Shown here piece by piece: positions 25,410-35,920 of a DNA stretch of 64,000 bases. A program made the position numbers and the translations under genes. The stretch's first letter is position 1, and each line of letters starts with the position of its first letter. The notes below the pieces were generated by a model. It did not search any database. It saw only the letters and a list, made by a program, of their open reading frames with translations, and was not told the origin of the DNA. Source of the DNA: Hymenobacter siberiensis (GTDB taxonomy: Bacteria > Bacteroidota > Bacteroidia > Cytophagales > Hymenobacteraceae); the NCBI RefSeq assembly GCF_018967845.1, contig NZ_JAHLZZ010000002.1:83722-147721 (forward strand). Direction: 5' to 3'.

Positions 25410-27704
25410 TTAAACTTTCACGTCGTAGCGGTCGAGCATCATCACCTTATCCCACGCCTTCACAAAGGCCTTCACGAAGCGCTTGTGACCATCGCTGCCA
25501 GCGTACACTTCCGCCACGGCGCGCAACTGGCCGTTGGAGCCGAAGATGAGGTCGGACCGAGTGGCCACGAAGCGGCTTTCACCCGTCGCGCGGTTGTCGA
25601 GCGAGAAGGTCATGCCCTTCGCGTCCGCCTTCTTCCAATCGAATTCCGTGCTTGTGAGTACGGTGAAGAAATCATTGGTAAGCACCCCCACGCGGTCGGT
25701 AAAGATGCCGTAGGGGGAGCCGTCGTGGTTGGCGTTCATGGCCCGCAAGCCGCCCGTCAGCGCTACCCACTCCGGCGAGGTGAGCGAGAGGAGCTGCGCC
25801 TTATCGAGGAACATCTCTTCTGGAGAAACGTCCTGCGAAATTTCGCCAAACCCCTTGTCGAGGTAGTTGCGGAATCCATCGGCCACGGGCTTGAGCCACG
25901 TAAACATCTCAATGTCGGTGAGTTCCTGCGTGGTGTCGCGGCGGCCCGGCGTGAAGGGCACCTCGGTTGCAACGCCCGCATCGGCCGCTGCTTTCTCGAG
26001 CGTGGCGCAGCCGCCCAGCACGATGAGGTCGGCGAGCGATACTTTCTTGCCACCCTGCTGCTGGCCGTTAAATTCGTCCATTACCGTGCGCAGGGCCGCA
26101 ATAACCGGTACCGTGCGGCGGTTGACCGCCCAATCTTTTTGCGGGGCCAGCGCGAGCCGCCCGCCATTGGCCCCGCCGCGCTTGTCGCTGCTGCGGTGCG
26201 TGACGGCGGCCGAAAACGCGGTGTACACCAAATCAGACCCGGAAATACCCGCTGCCATAATCGACTTCTTCAGCGCCGCGATTTCCGCTGCTTCGATTAC
26301 AGGGTAGTCGGCCACCGGGATGGGGTCCTGCCAGAGCAGGTCGTTCTCGTTCACCTTCTCGGCCCCGAGGTAGCGCTCGCGCGGGCCCATATCGCGGTGG
26401 GTTAGCTTGTACCAGGCCTTGGAAAAGGCCTGGGTGAAGGCGTCGAAATCGTTAAGGAATTTCTCGCACACCTTGCGGTATTCGGGGTCCTCCTTAAGGG
26501 CGATATCGGTCGTCATCATCATCAGGGCATTCATCTGGCCGGGGATGTGCGCGTCGGGCGTTTTGGGCGCATTCTTGTCAACCGGGGTCCACTGCAGGGC
26601 ACCGGCCGGGCTCTTGGTCTGCTCCCATTCAAACTTGAACAGGTTGATGAGGTAGTCGTTGTCCCACTGGGTGGGGTTTGGCGTCCAGCTGCCCTCAATG
26701 CCGTTGGTCATCGTGTTTTCGGCATTGCCCGAACCTTTGGGGTTGTGCCAGCCCAGGCCCATCTGCTCCATCGGCGCAATCTCGGGCTGTGCCCCGATTT
26801 CGGCGGCTGGCACCATGCCGTGGCTCTTGCCGAAGGCGTGGCCGCCGGCAATAAGGGCCACGGTTTCCTCGTCGTTCATGGCCATGCGAGTGAACGTAAT
26901 CCGAATATCATGGGCCGAGCCCAGCGGGTCGCCCTTCCCGTAGGGGCCTTCGGGATTCACGTAAATCAGGGATTGGAAGGAAGCTGCCAGCGGGTTTTCG
27001 AGGTCGTAGTCGGCATCGCCGTTCTGGCCGCGCCAGCGCTTGTCGCGCGACACCATGCTGTCGGGCGTGTTTACTTTCTTGCCGTCCCACACCTCGGGGC
27101 CCCAATAAGTGGCGTCGTCGGCCTCCCAGGCATCATGGCGGCCACCGGCGAAACCGTAGGTGGGGAAGCCCATGATTTCTAACGCGCAGTTACCAGTCAG
27201 CACAATAAGGTCGGCCCAGGACAGGGCGCTGCCGTATTTCTGCTTGATGGGCCAGATGAGGCGGCGCGACTTGTCGGTGTTGCCATTGTCCCACCAGCTG
27301 CTGATGGGTGCGAAGCGCTGCAGCGCCTCCCCGGCACCCCCGCGGCCGTCGGCAATGCGGTAGGTACCGGCCGAGTGCCAGGCCATGCGAACCATCTGCG
27401 GGCCGTAGTTGCCGTAGTCCGACGGCCACCAATCCACCGAAGAAGTCAGGAAGCCTTTGATTTCCTGCTTCAGCGCCTCCAGGTCGATGGCGTTGAATGC
27501 CTCGGTATAGTTGAAATCTTCACCGAGCGGATTGGCACCCGGGGCATTGTGGTGCAGCAGCTCCACGCGCAGCCGGTTGGGGTACCAGTCGGACAGGGTG
27601 GGCGAAGCGCCTTCGGCGCCGCCGATGCGGTCGCCGCCGAAGGGACATTTTCCGCCCATTTCGAATGTTTTGGTGTCGGTCTTGTCGTTGGTTATGTGCA
27701 TCAT
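25410..27704 (-). CDS. katG: Catalase-peroxidase
   Basis: Bifunctional haem enzyme that removes hydrogen peroxide. The 764 residues include both the catalytic N-terminal and the haem-free C-terminal half. Key residues are visible: distal VRMAWHSAGTYRIADGRGG near 105 (active Arg, Trp and His), the Tyr of YVNPEGP near 245 and the Met of FTRMAMND near 272. The Trp, Tyr and Met form the covalent adduct needed for catalase activity. The proximal-side segment GGHAFGKSHG near 285 holds the haem-ligand His. No signal peptide, so cytoplasmic. Single gene ending at a strong hairpin. The start chosen is the first of two ATGs (MMHITND). Confidence 0.97.
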   Translation of the reverse strand: MMHITNDKTDTKTFEMGGKCPFGGDRIGGAEGASPTLSDWYPNRLRVELLHHNAPGANPLGEDFNYTEAFNAIDLEALKQEIKGFLTSSVDWWPSDYGNYGPQMVRMAWHSAGTYRIADGRGGAGEALQRFAPISSWWDNGNTDKSRRLIWPIKQKYGSALSWADLIVLTGNCALEIMGFPTYGFAGGRHDAWEADDATYWGPEVWDGKKVNTPDSMVSRDKRWRGQNGDADYDLENPLAASFQSLIYVNPEGPYGKGDPLGSAHDIRITFTRMAMNDEETVALIAGGHAFGKSHGMVPAAEIGAQPEIAPMEQMGLGWHNPKGSGNAENTMTNGIEGSWTPNPTQWDNDYLINLFKFEWEQTKSPAGALQWTPVDKNAPKTPDAHIPGQMNALMMMTTDIALKEDPEYRKVCEKFLNDFDAFTQAFSKAWYKLTHRDMGPRERYLGAEKVNENDLLWQDPIPVADYPVIEAAEIAALKKSIMAAGISGSDLVYTAFSAAVTHRSSDKRGGANGGRLALAPQKDWAVNRRTVPVIAALRTVMDEFNGQQQGGKKVSLADLIVLGGCATLEKAAADAGVATEVPFTPGRRDTTQELTDIEMFTWLKPVADGFRNYLDKGFGEISQDVSPEEMFLDKAQLLSLTSPEWVALTGGLRAMNANHDGSPYGIFTDRVGVLTNDFFTVLTSTEFDWKKADAKGMTFSLDNRATGESRFVATRSDLIFGSNGQLRAVAEVYAGSDGHKRFVKAFVKAWDKVMMLDRYDVKV

Positions 27705-28062
27705 ACTGGTTTCGTGAAATGTCGTCGAATCTTGTTAGGCCGTTGGTGGCGCGCCGCTGCATCACTAAGCAGCAACGCTTCAGGTTATTGTGAATCAAAA
27801 ATCGCTGCTGCCCTTACCCTGGTCACAAGCTCAGGCAAATGGCACATGCTAATGCATAAGAAAATCCCTCAATGGCATCCCCGGTTAAACGCAGGCGCGA
27901 GCATTGCGGCTACATTCTAAGCAAACCTTAAGGCGCCTGATGCGGGCGAAGTACTAGCAGCAGCCCCATATAAATACCGGGCTGATTGAAAAGGTTATAC
28001 CCAAAATTCGCCGGACCGAAATTTGACCTCACCTTTGCGGGCTATTTCCAAGCACTGTCGGG
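27705..28062. other. Divergent promoter region katG/helD
   Basis: About 360 bases with no gene. A TAAGGTTTG on the minus strand (27924-27932) resembles a -7 box for katG, but I see no matching TTTG upstream. No OxyR-type operator could be recognised. Confidence 0.35.
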
Positions 28063-30108
28063 ATGAACGCAACGCAACAAGAAGAGAAAGAATACCTGGA
28101 AGTAATTAAGGAGAAGCTGACGCTGGCCATTCGGCGGATAGATGGCTCCGTTCGGCAGTTTTCCGACGAGCTGCGGGAGAAAAAGGAGTACATCCATGAG
28201 CACCAGTCCGGCATGGACGATGCCGACATGGTGTCTGCTGGTCAGTCCATTGACCGCATGGCGTTTACCGGCGAAGCAGCCGTGGGCCGTAAGCGGAAGC
28301 TGCTCAAGCTGGGGCAGTCGCCCTACTTCGGCCGCATTGACTTTGTGCCCCAGGGGCAGGCTAAACTGCCGGTGTACATCGGGGTGTATTCCTTTATGGA
28401 TGAGCAGCGCCGCAGCCTCATCTACGACTGGCGGGCGCCGGTTTCGTCCATGTTTTACGACTTCGAGCTGGGCGAAGCCGCCTTCGCCACGCCTTCGGGC
28501 ATGATTCAGGGCACCATTGAGCTGAAGCGGCAGTACAAAATCCGGGATGGCCGACTGGAGTTCATGCTCGAAAACGACGTGAACATTCACGACGACGTGC
28601 TGCAGCGCGAGTTGGCCAAGTCCTCCGACGACAAGCTGAAGAATATCGTGGCCACCATTCAGCGCGACCAGAACGCGGTGATTCGCAACGAAACCGCGCA
28701 GGTGATGGTCATTCAGGGCGTGGCCGGCTCGGGCAAAACCTCCATTGCCCTGCATCGCATTGCGTTCCTGCTCTACCGCTACCGCGAAACCATTGGGGCG
28801 AAGGACGTGCTCATCATCTCGCCAAATAAGGTGTTCGCCGACTATATCTCCAATGTGCTGCCCGAGCTGGGCGAAGAGCACATTCCCGAGCTGGGCATGG
28901 AAGAGCTGGCGGCCGATTTGCTCGACCACCGCTACTCGTTCCAGACCTTTTTCGAGCAGGTTTCCGCGCTGCTCGACAACCACGACCAGGCGTTTATTGA
29001 GCGTATCCGGTTCAAGTCGTCGTTTGAATTCCTCAGCCAGCTCAACCAGTACCTTATCTACGTCGAGAACAACTACTTTACGGTGAAGGAGCTGCGGGTG
29101 GGCAGCACCCTGGTTCCCCTGCCGTTTATGCTGGCCAAGTTCAAGACCTTCCACCGGGTGCCGCTCCTGAAACGGTTTGCGCTGGTGGCCGAGGAAGTAC
29201 GGGCCTACGTGCGCGATGCCACCCGCCGCAAGCTCACTGGGCACGAAAAAAACATAATTGGAGAGGCCATTCCCCGCATGTTCCGCTTCCATCAGGTGCT
29301 GGACCTGTACCGGGATTTTTACCGCTGGCTGGGCAAGCCCGACCTATTCAACATCGACCACCGCCTGCACCTGGAATACGCCGATGTTTTTGCCCTCATC
29401 TACCTGCGCCTGCGCCTGGAAGGCATCAGCACCTACGACCACGTGAAGCACTTGCTGGTGGACGAGATGCAGGACTACACCCCCGTGCAGTATGCCGTGC
29501 TTTCGCGCATATTCCTGTGCCGCAAAACTATTCTCGGCGATGTCAGCCAGACGGTGAACCCGTACAGCTCTTCCTCGGCCGAAACCATCGAGCGCGTATT
29601 CCCGCAGGCCGATGTGGTGAAGCTGTACCGCAGCTACCGCTCTACCGTCGAGATTACGGCCTTCGCGCAGCGCATCACCCCCAACCCCCACATCATCCCC
29701 CTGGAGCGCCATGGGCAGGAGCCTGTGGTGGCGCGCTTCACGAGTAAAGACGAGGAATTGCAGGCCGTTAGGCAGTTGCTCACGGCCTTTTTCAGCTCCG
29801 GAAATCATTCCCTGGGCATCATCTGCAAAACCCTGCGGCAGGCCGAAGAGGTGTACCAGACGCTGGAAGCGCCCGGTATTTACCTGCTCACCGACGAGTC
29901 CACCACCTTCAAGGAAGGCGTCATCATCACCACGGCTCACCTGGCCAAGGGCCTGGAATTCGATGAGGTTATTCTGCCCTTTGTTTCCGCCCGCAATTAC
30001 AAAACGGAGGTCGATAAAAGCATGCTCTACGTGGCCTGCACCCGGGCCATGCACCAGCTCACACTAACGCATACCGGCGATATCACGGCTTTTTTAGCCT
30101 TGTCATAA
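28063..30108 (+). CDS. HelD-like UvrD/Rep-family helicase
   Basis: A 681-residue superfamily-1 ATPase. The N terminus has a long coiled-coil region (EEKEYLEVIKEKLTLAIRR and onward, residues 5-45), as in HelD proteins that insert into RNA polymerase channels. It is followed by IYDWRAPVSSMFYDFE, a segment typical of HelD. Walker A is GVAGSGKTSIALHR near residue 225. Motif II is LLVDEMQDYTPVQY near 465. Motif III/IV is KTILGDVSQTVNP, and motif VI is MLYVACTRAMHQL near 655. In Firmicutes HelD recycles stalled RNA polymerase; a similar job here is inferred. It stands alone; a palindromic repeat begins 22 bases after its stop. Confidence 0.88.
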   Translation: MNATQQEEKEYLEVIKEKLTLAIRRIDGSVRQFSDELREKKEYIHEHQSGMDDADMVSAGQSIDRMAFTGEAAVGRKRKLLKLGQSPYFGRIDFVPQGQAKLPVYIGVYSFMDEQRRSLIYDWRAPVSSMFYDFELGEAAFATPSGMIQGTIELKRQYKIRDGRLEFMLENDVNIHDDVLQRELAKSSDDKLKNIVATIQRDQNAVIRNETAQVMVIQGVAGSGKTSIALHRIAFLLYRYRETIGAKDVLIISPNKVFADYISNVLPELGEEHIPELGMEELAADLLDHRYSFQTFFEQVSALLDNHDQAFIERIRFKSSFEFLSQLNQYLIYVENNYFTVKELRVGSTLVPLPFMLAKFKTFHRVPLLKRFALVAEEVRAYVRDATRRKLTGHEKNIIGEAIPRMFRFHQVLDLYRDFYRWLGKPDLFNIDHRLHLEYADVFALIYLRLRLEGISTYDHVKHLLVDEMQDYTPVQYAVLSRIFLCRKTILGDVSQTVNPYSSSSAETIERVFPQADVVKLYRSYRSTVEITAFAQRITPNPHIIPLERHGQEPVVARFTSKDEELQAVRQLLTAFFSSGNHSLGIICKTLRQAEEVYQTLEAPGIYLLTDESTTFKEGVIITTAHLAKGLEFDEVILPFVSARNYKTEVDKSMLYVACTRAMHQLTLTHTGDITAFLALS

Positions 30109-30129
30109 CATCGTTTCGGGGGGGGGCTT

Positions 30130-30247
30130 TAACTCTACTTTGGCAGGTTGTCGGTTGGGTGTAGGGGCGGGGTCGTACCCGGTAGAGCTTGTCCCCGCCC
30201 TTACATCCTGGAAGCCCCAATTAGCTCAACCTGCCAAAGTTGAGTTA
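30130..30247. repeat. MITE-like palindromic repeat, copy 1
   Basis: A 118-bp element bounded by TAACTCTACTTTGGCAG and its near-perfect inverse. An inverted second copy of 102 bp lies at 54621-54722. Internal GGTTGTCGGTTGGGTGTAGG and AAGCCCCAATTAGCTCAA blocks are shared. Copy 1 carries about 13 extra bases around CGGTAGAGCTTGT. No coding capacity. It follows helD closely and may act as its transcription end. Confidence 0.8.
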
Positions 30248-30268
30248 GAAAGTGCCCGAAAATAGTAA

Positions 30269-30306
30269 AGAACGTCATTCCGAGCGCAGGCGAGGAATCT
30301 CGCGTC
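30269..30306. repeat. Short GC-rich interspersed sequence
   Basis: CGTCATTCCGAGCGCAGG followed by CGAGGAATCTCGCGT borders the truncated end of the IS5-type remnant. I recall similar strings between genes in Hymenobacter genomes, but no second copy lies in this window, so this is tentative. Confidence 0.3.
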
Positions 30307-30738
30307 AATCGTGGTGGTTGTCCGCCTGCGGGCTGGCGCAGGCCAGGGGCTGGCCCCGGTTGTCGGCTAGGAAGAGGGTCGTGGTGGTGCGGGCTTTTTT
30401 GCGGCCCTGGTAGCCGACGGCTTCCCCCCGTTCTTGTCGGGCGTGTTGCTGCCGTCCAGCTGGACGCTGGAACAGTCGAGGTGGGCCCCGTTTTGGCGCA
30501 ACAAACGGAGCCACACCGCTTGCCAGGACCCGTCCTTGCGCCAGGCATTAAAGCGGGCGTATACGCCCTGCCAGGTCAGGGATGCGCCCGTAAAAAACTG
30601 TTTGACCGGCAATAAGCGCCACTGACAGCCGCTGTTGAGCTTGTAGAGAATGACCTCTACCAACTCAACCGGCTCCACGACCGAGGGGCGGCCGTGGGTC
30701 GAGAACGGGAGCGCGGGCAGAATCCATTGGCGAATCAT
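30304..30738 (-). pseudogene. IS5-type transposase remnant, frameshifted and 3'-truncated
   Basis: The minus strand encodes the DUF4096-like N-terminal domain of IS5-family transposases (VELVEVILYKLNSGCQWR, then WQGVYARFNAWRKDGSWQ) and the first catalytic region HLDCSSVQLDGSNTPDK. Near 30420-30430 the frame must change to reach EAVGYQGRKKARTTTTLFL and PLACASPQADNHHD. Coding then stops at 30304, so the remaining half of the transposase, including the second Asp and Glu, is lost. No inverted-repeat ends could be paired. Confidence 0.8.
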
Positions 30739-30877
30739 AGCTTTGGACAGGACTTACATTAAAATGCGAAAAAAGGAGTGTTACATCTCAAATTTCACGC
30801 TTTTTTGGGAGTCCTTTGACTTTCTAAACAGTTTCACTGTGTGGGAATTGGTATATTTCACCTGAATAGGCAGTGAA

Positions 30878-33822
30878 TTGATGAAAAATGCCTTGTTGTG
30901 GCCTGCGTTGTTATTATTAACATCATTATTATCGAAGGCCCAATGTCCGCCAGCAGTTAACTGCACTCCCGGTTCGGCTTCATCAGCCAATACCCAATTT
31001 GGCATGGGCATCTACCGGGTTCGGCTGGCCAATCTCGATACAATCACCAACGGCAGTGCCGACGGCTACCGCGACTACAGTTGCCAGCGCCGAGCAAACC
31101 TGTTGCAAGGTTCGACCTACACCCTGCGCGTGCAAACCGGAACCTCGGCGGCCGAAAACGCAGTTGCGTGGCTGGACTACAATAATGACGGGATGTTTGC
31201 CGCTGGTGAGCGTATCCTTTACTCCCTGAATGCCCGGACTCACACGGTTAACTTCACTGTGCCCGCTACGGCCATACTCAATCAGGCCTTACGACTGCGC
31301 ATTGCCGCTGACTACGCGAATAGTCCCATCCCCACGGCTTGTTCGACTCCCCAATACTCCCAAACCGAGGACTACCAGGTGCGCATTATGGCCGGCAACG
31401 CGGCCCCAGTGGCGCACTTCGCGGCGGTCGATTCCATTACGTGCTCCGGCGTGGTCGCCCTTCGGGACAACTCCTTTAATACGCCGGTGGCCTGGCGCTG
31501 GCGATTTGGCGACGGCACGACCAGCACCCAACAGCACCCGACCCATACCTACGCGGCGGCCGGTACCTATGCCGTGTCGTTGCGCGTGTGCAACCCCAGC
31601 GGTTGCGACTCGCTCACCCGACCAGCCTACGTGCGGGTACGTACCGATGGCCCGCGCACCAGTAGTTGCCAACCGGCCACACTGGCCTACTGCTGTCAGT
31701 TTGGGCTTATCCGCGTGCGCCTGGCCGGCCTAAATAATGCCTCAGTCGACGGACAAGCCGGCTACGAAGATTTCAGCTGCGCCCAGCGTGCCACACTCAC
31801 CGCCGACCGGCCCGACACGCTACGGCTCACCACAGGCCCCAGCGCCCACGACGTGCGCGTGTACCTGGACCTAAACGACGACGGCCAGTTTAGTGGCGCA
31901 GCCGAGTTACTTTACCAGGGCTTGTCCGTGCGCAGCCCGGTCGTGCCACTCACGATTTCCTCGGCTTGGGCTCTGGTCTATAACAAAGCCCTGCGGCTGC
32001 GCATCGTGGCCGACATTGCCGGCAGCACTGCTACTAGCGCCTGTGGCCCCGTGCAGGCCGGCCAGGCCGAAGACTATTCCCTCGTCGTGGTACCGAATGC
32101 CGCGCCTCCTGCTTCGGCCTTTACGGCGCACTACGAGCGCCTGTGTGATTCCGTGCGGGTGGCATTTGCCAATACCTCGGTGGGCGGGGCAACCAGCTAC
32201 CACTGGAACTTTGGCGATGGAACGACTTCTACGGCTGCGGCACCTCCTGCTCATCTCTACTTGACGGCGGGGGTGTACGAGGTGCAGCTCGTCGCGCAGA
32301 ATGCCTTTGGGCGCGACACGGCCCGGCAGCGAGTGGCCGTGGCCACCGCCTGCCCCAGCTACTGCACCGCCGGAGGGGGAAGCAGCAGTTCCGCCCCGGC
32401 CTACTTCACGCGCTTTCAATTCGCCAACCTGGACAACACCGACTTTCGGGGTCCTGGGGTGGGCTACCGCGATTTTACGGCCCGCTACGCGATGGTGCAA
32501 GCCGGCCAGAGCTACACCGTGCGGGCCGAGTCGCTGCCGTGGATTTTCTCGGGTCCCGGCCCGTGGGTGGCCGTGGAGGCGTGGATTGACTACAATCAGG
32601 ACGGCGAGTTCGGTCCCTCCGAGCAAGTGAGCTCGCAGCCCCAGTTCAGCCCCCAAAGCGTGAGCATCACCATTCCCGCCGCGGCCAAAGCTGGAGCCAC
32701 CCGGCTGCGGGCCATCATGCACAGCGTCACGAGTTTTGTGCCCACCAGCACGTGCACCCCGGGGTTTATAAACGCCGCCGTAGAGGATTACACGGTGGTC
32801 ATCGTGCCGCCCCCCGTGGCCCCCACGGCAGCTTTTGCCGCCGACCAACCGGCCAGCTGCAACCCCCTGGTGCAGTTTCGGGACCAGAGCGTGGCCGCCC
32901 CCAATCGGTGGCAGTGGTCGTTTGGCGACGGCGGCACGTCCACCCTGCAACACCCGTTGCACACCTACGCCGCGCCGGGTACCTACACGGTGACCCTGCA
33001 GGCCGGCAACCAATACGGCACCAACACGGCCACCCGCTCCGGTTACGTATCCGTGAGCGCCTCGACAAGTGGCCCCCGGCCGGCATCCTGTCTGCCCTCC
33101 CCAACCACGGGCACCACGGGGGCGGGGCACGGCATGGGTACCTTGGAAATTGGGCCGGTTTTCACCTATCATCAACCCGCGAATGCGCCCGGTTACCGGG
33201 ACGAGACCTGCACGCAGGTCGCCATTGCACTTACGGCAGGGGCCAGCGCCTCCTTCTATTTTGCCGATTCCAACTACAGCGGGACCGCTTGCTTTGTGTG
33301 GCTCGATGCGAACGATAACGGCCTCTTCGAGGCTCCGCAAGAGTTGCTGTTTAATTCGTTGGCCACCGGATTCATCGGGGTACGTTTCGCGGCATCATCA
33401 CGGTGCCCGCGACCACGCTGCTCAACCAGCCCCTGCGGTTGCGCGTCGCCTGCTGGGGCATGCCCTTCAACACTCGGCTCACGACGGTTCCCGACCCGTG
33501 CCGCCGCCAGGAAGAACTGGGACAAGTGCGTGATTTCACTGTTCGGGTATCGTCGACGTTGAGTACGGTGCCGGCTGGGGCCGCTCCCACCAGTTGGTCA
33601 TTGGCTCCAAATCCGTCTACTGGACTCGTTCGGGTGCAGGGGAGCTTTACCGGCCTAACGACTGTCGAAATACACGACGTAGTAGGGCGGTGCGTGTACA
33701 AAGCACCCGCGCGTCCATCAGTTGATGGAACGCTGAATCTGAATTTAACGGCTTTACCAAATGGAGTGTACTTGGTACAGCTAAACCATTCTGGCCAAGT
33801 GTCCCGACTTTTGCTAGAATGA
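30878..33822 (+). pseudogene. T9SS-secreted protein with alternating GEVED and PKD domains (frameshifted near the end)
   Basis: A cell-surface or secreted protein of about 980 residues. After a signal peptide (LLWPALLLLTSLLSKAQ) there are three GEVED-PKD pairs: GEVED about 40-170, PKD 177-254; GEVED 266-405, PKD 412-488; GEVED 490-643, PKD 648-728. A fourth GEVED domain follows, then a type IX sorting tail (SLAPNPSTGLVRVQ to YLVQLNHSGQVSRLLLE). PKD domains show the WxFGDG pattern (WRWRFGDGTTS, YHWNFGDGTTS, WQWSFGDGGTS). The frame changes at a G4 run (33377-33380): one missing G would join GFIG to TFRGIITVPATT. Without it the product ends at 33562 and loses its sorting signal. Homopolymer position makes sequencing error possible. 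Confidence 0.85.
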
Positions 33823-34029
33823 TTTTTGTTCGCAAATTGAAACCCTCCTTTTCCTGAACCGCTAAACTAACCAGCCGGCAAGTCCCGTCGAAGCCTGGAC
33901 CGACTATTTTGTGTGGGTGTCGAGTTTAAGAAACTCGTCTATCAATCAAATTTTACGAAACCCCGTTTGAATTGGGTGTAATTCAAAACTACGCGCCGGG
34001 GCCGTAACTTAGGCAGGCTCTACTTCCTT

Positions 34030-35218
34030 TTGGTCATGACGAAAGAAGCCTACCTAGCGCTTGCCGCCGCGCAATACGACGATTTGAGAAGCATTGGCCA
34101 AGAGCCCGGTTTTTACACGCTGGAAGAGAAATTCGACCAGTTGTGGACGGCGCTGGGACGTTCGGTTCTGGAGCATACCCTGGAGTCGGTGCCGGCCAAC
34201 AAGCAAAAAAAACGTTGTCCAGACCCGGTTCGGGCGCGTAGCCATCGCCAGGACGAACCCGTTCATTGCCCCGGTGCTGGGCTCGCGCACCAGCCCCTAC
34301 CTACAAGTGAAACTGGTTTTACTGGCCGCTGAGCACGTTTTTGCCCACGTGCCGCCGCTGGTCGAATCGCTGCTGGGCATCCGGGTGAGCACGACGCAGG
34401 TGTACCGCCGCACCCAAGCCGCGGTCAAGGCCTTGCCGGCCGCCGCGCTCGATGCGCCCTGCCCGGGGGTGAGCGCCGACCCGGGGCCGGTCTACGGCAT
34501 GGTCGACGGCTCGATGCTCTTCACTGACAGGGGCTGGCAGGAAGTCAAAGTCGGCCGCATCTTCCAGCACATCGCCCCGGCCATCGCCCCGGCCATCGCC
34601 CCGGCCATCGCCCCGGCCGGGGCGATGGGACCGTCGCAGTACGTGGCCCAGCGCGGGCTCTTCGCCATCTTCACCCAACGCTTTGAGCAAGCCCTGCCGC
34701 CGGACGCGGCGGCCGACCAGGTGTTTGTCACCGACGGGGCGCAGTGGATTCACCGCTGGTTACAAGACGCTTATCCCCACGCCACCCATATCCTGGACTT
34801 CTACCACGTGGCCGAAAAACTCGCCGCTGCCGCTCAGGCCGCCGCCGCTCAGGCCGCCGCCGCGCCCGCTTCCTGGCTGCCGGCCCAATACGCCCGCCTC
34901 TGGGCCGGCCAAAGCTCGGCCGTGGAACAGGCCGTGGCCGAGTTGCTCGGCTTGGCTGGCTCGGTGGCTGCTCAACTCGGCGCCTACCTGGCCACTAACC
35001 GGACCCGCTTGCGCTACGACCGGTTCCGCCAACGCGGGCTGCTTTGCGGCAGCGGACCCGTCGAGGCTGCCCACCGCACCCTGCTGCAGGTCCGACTCAA
35101 ACGAAGCGGGCAGCGCTGGTCCAATGGCGGACTCGACCGGCTCGTATGCTTACGCTCGGCACTGAAAAGCCCCCAAATGTACCTGCTCACGGACCTGTTT
35201 AAAAAACCAACCGCGTAG
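34030..35218 (+). pseudogene. ISKra4-like transposase, split at an A8 run
   Basis: Part one (34030-34332) supplies the N terminus (KEAYLALAAAQYDDLRS) up to ANKQKKR. Part two (34094-35218) supplies the rest from about NVVQTRFGRVAIAR. They join if one A of the A8 run at 34205-34212 is skipped. Catalytic segments are VYGMVDGSMLFTDRGWQEVK, VFVTDGAQWIHRW with DFYHVAEKL, and LLCGSGPVEAAHRTLLQ with RLKRSGQRWS, matching the DDE layout of ISKra4-type transposases. A 12-base unit repeated about four times (34569-34617) inserts IAPA repeats. Slippage-driven expression is possible, so this copy may still be active. Confidence 0.75.
34569..34617 (+). repeat. 12-base tandem repeat inside the ISKra4-like transposase
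   Basis: The unit GCCATCGCCCCG is repeated about four times, encoding AIAPAIAPAIAPA between the first catalytic Asp region and the rest of the protein. The units look identical, which suggests recent slippage expansion. Confidence 0.8.
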
Positions 35219-35235
35219 TTCTGAATTACACCCAA

Positions 35236-35734
35236 GTGCTACAATCCTAATTTGCTTATCTGGGGCGGTGGTAAAGCTTTCGTTTTAATTGGCATAAAAT
35301 GCCTCAAAAAATTAGTTAATACCAAATTGATTAGTCAATTGAGCACAAAAATTGTTGTTTCTTAAGTATCTCTAAGTGTCCTCAGCTACTAGCGAATCGT
35401 GGGCATAAAAAGGTACTAATCGGATTGAGTGTTTGTGCTTTCTATTACTTTCAAACCTGTTGGTTATGGGGTCGCATTAGTTAGGCTAGGAACGGAAAAC
35501 AACTCTAAGCTCGCTTGACCACCAAAGACGAGTTGATTTATCTCACCAGGTCAGTTATTCAAGCCAAACCAAGTCGTTGATATGTGAAATAAGCAAAAGC
35601 TGCACGCCAGCCCAGCCAGAACCTGATTCTCTCGAAAACCGCCTTGGCAGTTTTTAAACGCACGTTTTCTGAGATAGACCGCTAGGTCAGGATGCCTTAA
35701 CGTTGTTTTCCGTTTTTAGTCTGGTGCGGACCCC
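35236..35734. other. Non-coding AT-richer region with a possible MITE
   Basis: No gene was seen. AACGGAAAACAAC at 35491-35503 recurs inverted at 35702-35714, bracketing about 220 bases, and the same 13-mer occurs again at 54847-54859. Extended similarity to the inverted end (TAAG and TGNCC a few bases on) suggests terminal repeats of a small decayed element. Confidence 0.4.
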
Positions 35735-35920
35735 TATTAGACGGCGCGCCCGGGCGCAGCATCAATCAACTATGTTTGGGTGTACTGAATGGGGGCCAGC
35801 AGCACGTAGCCGTCATCGGTGGCACCGACCATATGCAGCTGCCAGCCCACCGTTTGCCGGGCCGGCGAGTAAAAGGCCAGCAGCAGGGCTAAAACAGCTA
35901 AAGACGGCCAGGGTAGAAGT
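35735..35920 (-). pseudogene. Aryl-sulfotransferase-like gene remnant
   Basis: A minus-strand frame without a usable start encodes a signal-peptide-like LAVLALLLAFYSPARQ, then TVGWQLHMVGATDDGYVLLA and PIQYTQT-stop-LIDAAPGRAV. The order DGY-x-L-x-AP, then a T-rich turn and Y/x-LID, recalls the N terminus of secreted aryl-sulfotransferase-type proteins of Bacteroidota, where a Tyr stands at the TAG position. A possible ATG at about 35927 is out of frame by one. Only about 60 codons remain. The family assignment is tentative. Confidence 0.4.

Larger units (their letters stand above)
33972..35235 (+). mobile_element. ISKra4-like insertion sequence with 24-bp inverted repeats
   Basis: Left end 33972-33995 (TTGGGTGTAATTCAAAACTA then CGCG) and right end 35212-35235 are inverted repeats with one mismatch in 24. 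Length is 1264 bp with one transposase gene between them. I could not define a target-site duplication. Confidence 0.85.

Noticed and set aside
31907..33340. 477-codon minus-strand frame inside the PKD/GEVED gene
   Set aside because: Opposite the modular T9SS gene; Gly/Arg/His-rich and without motifs.
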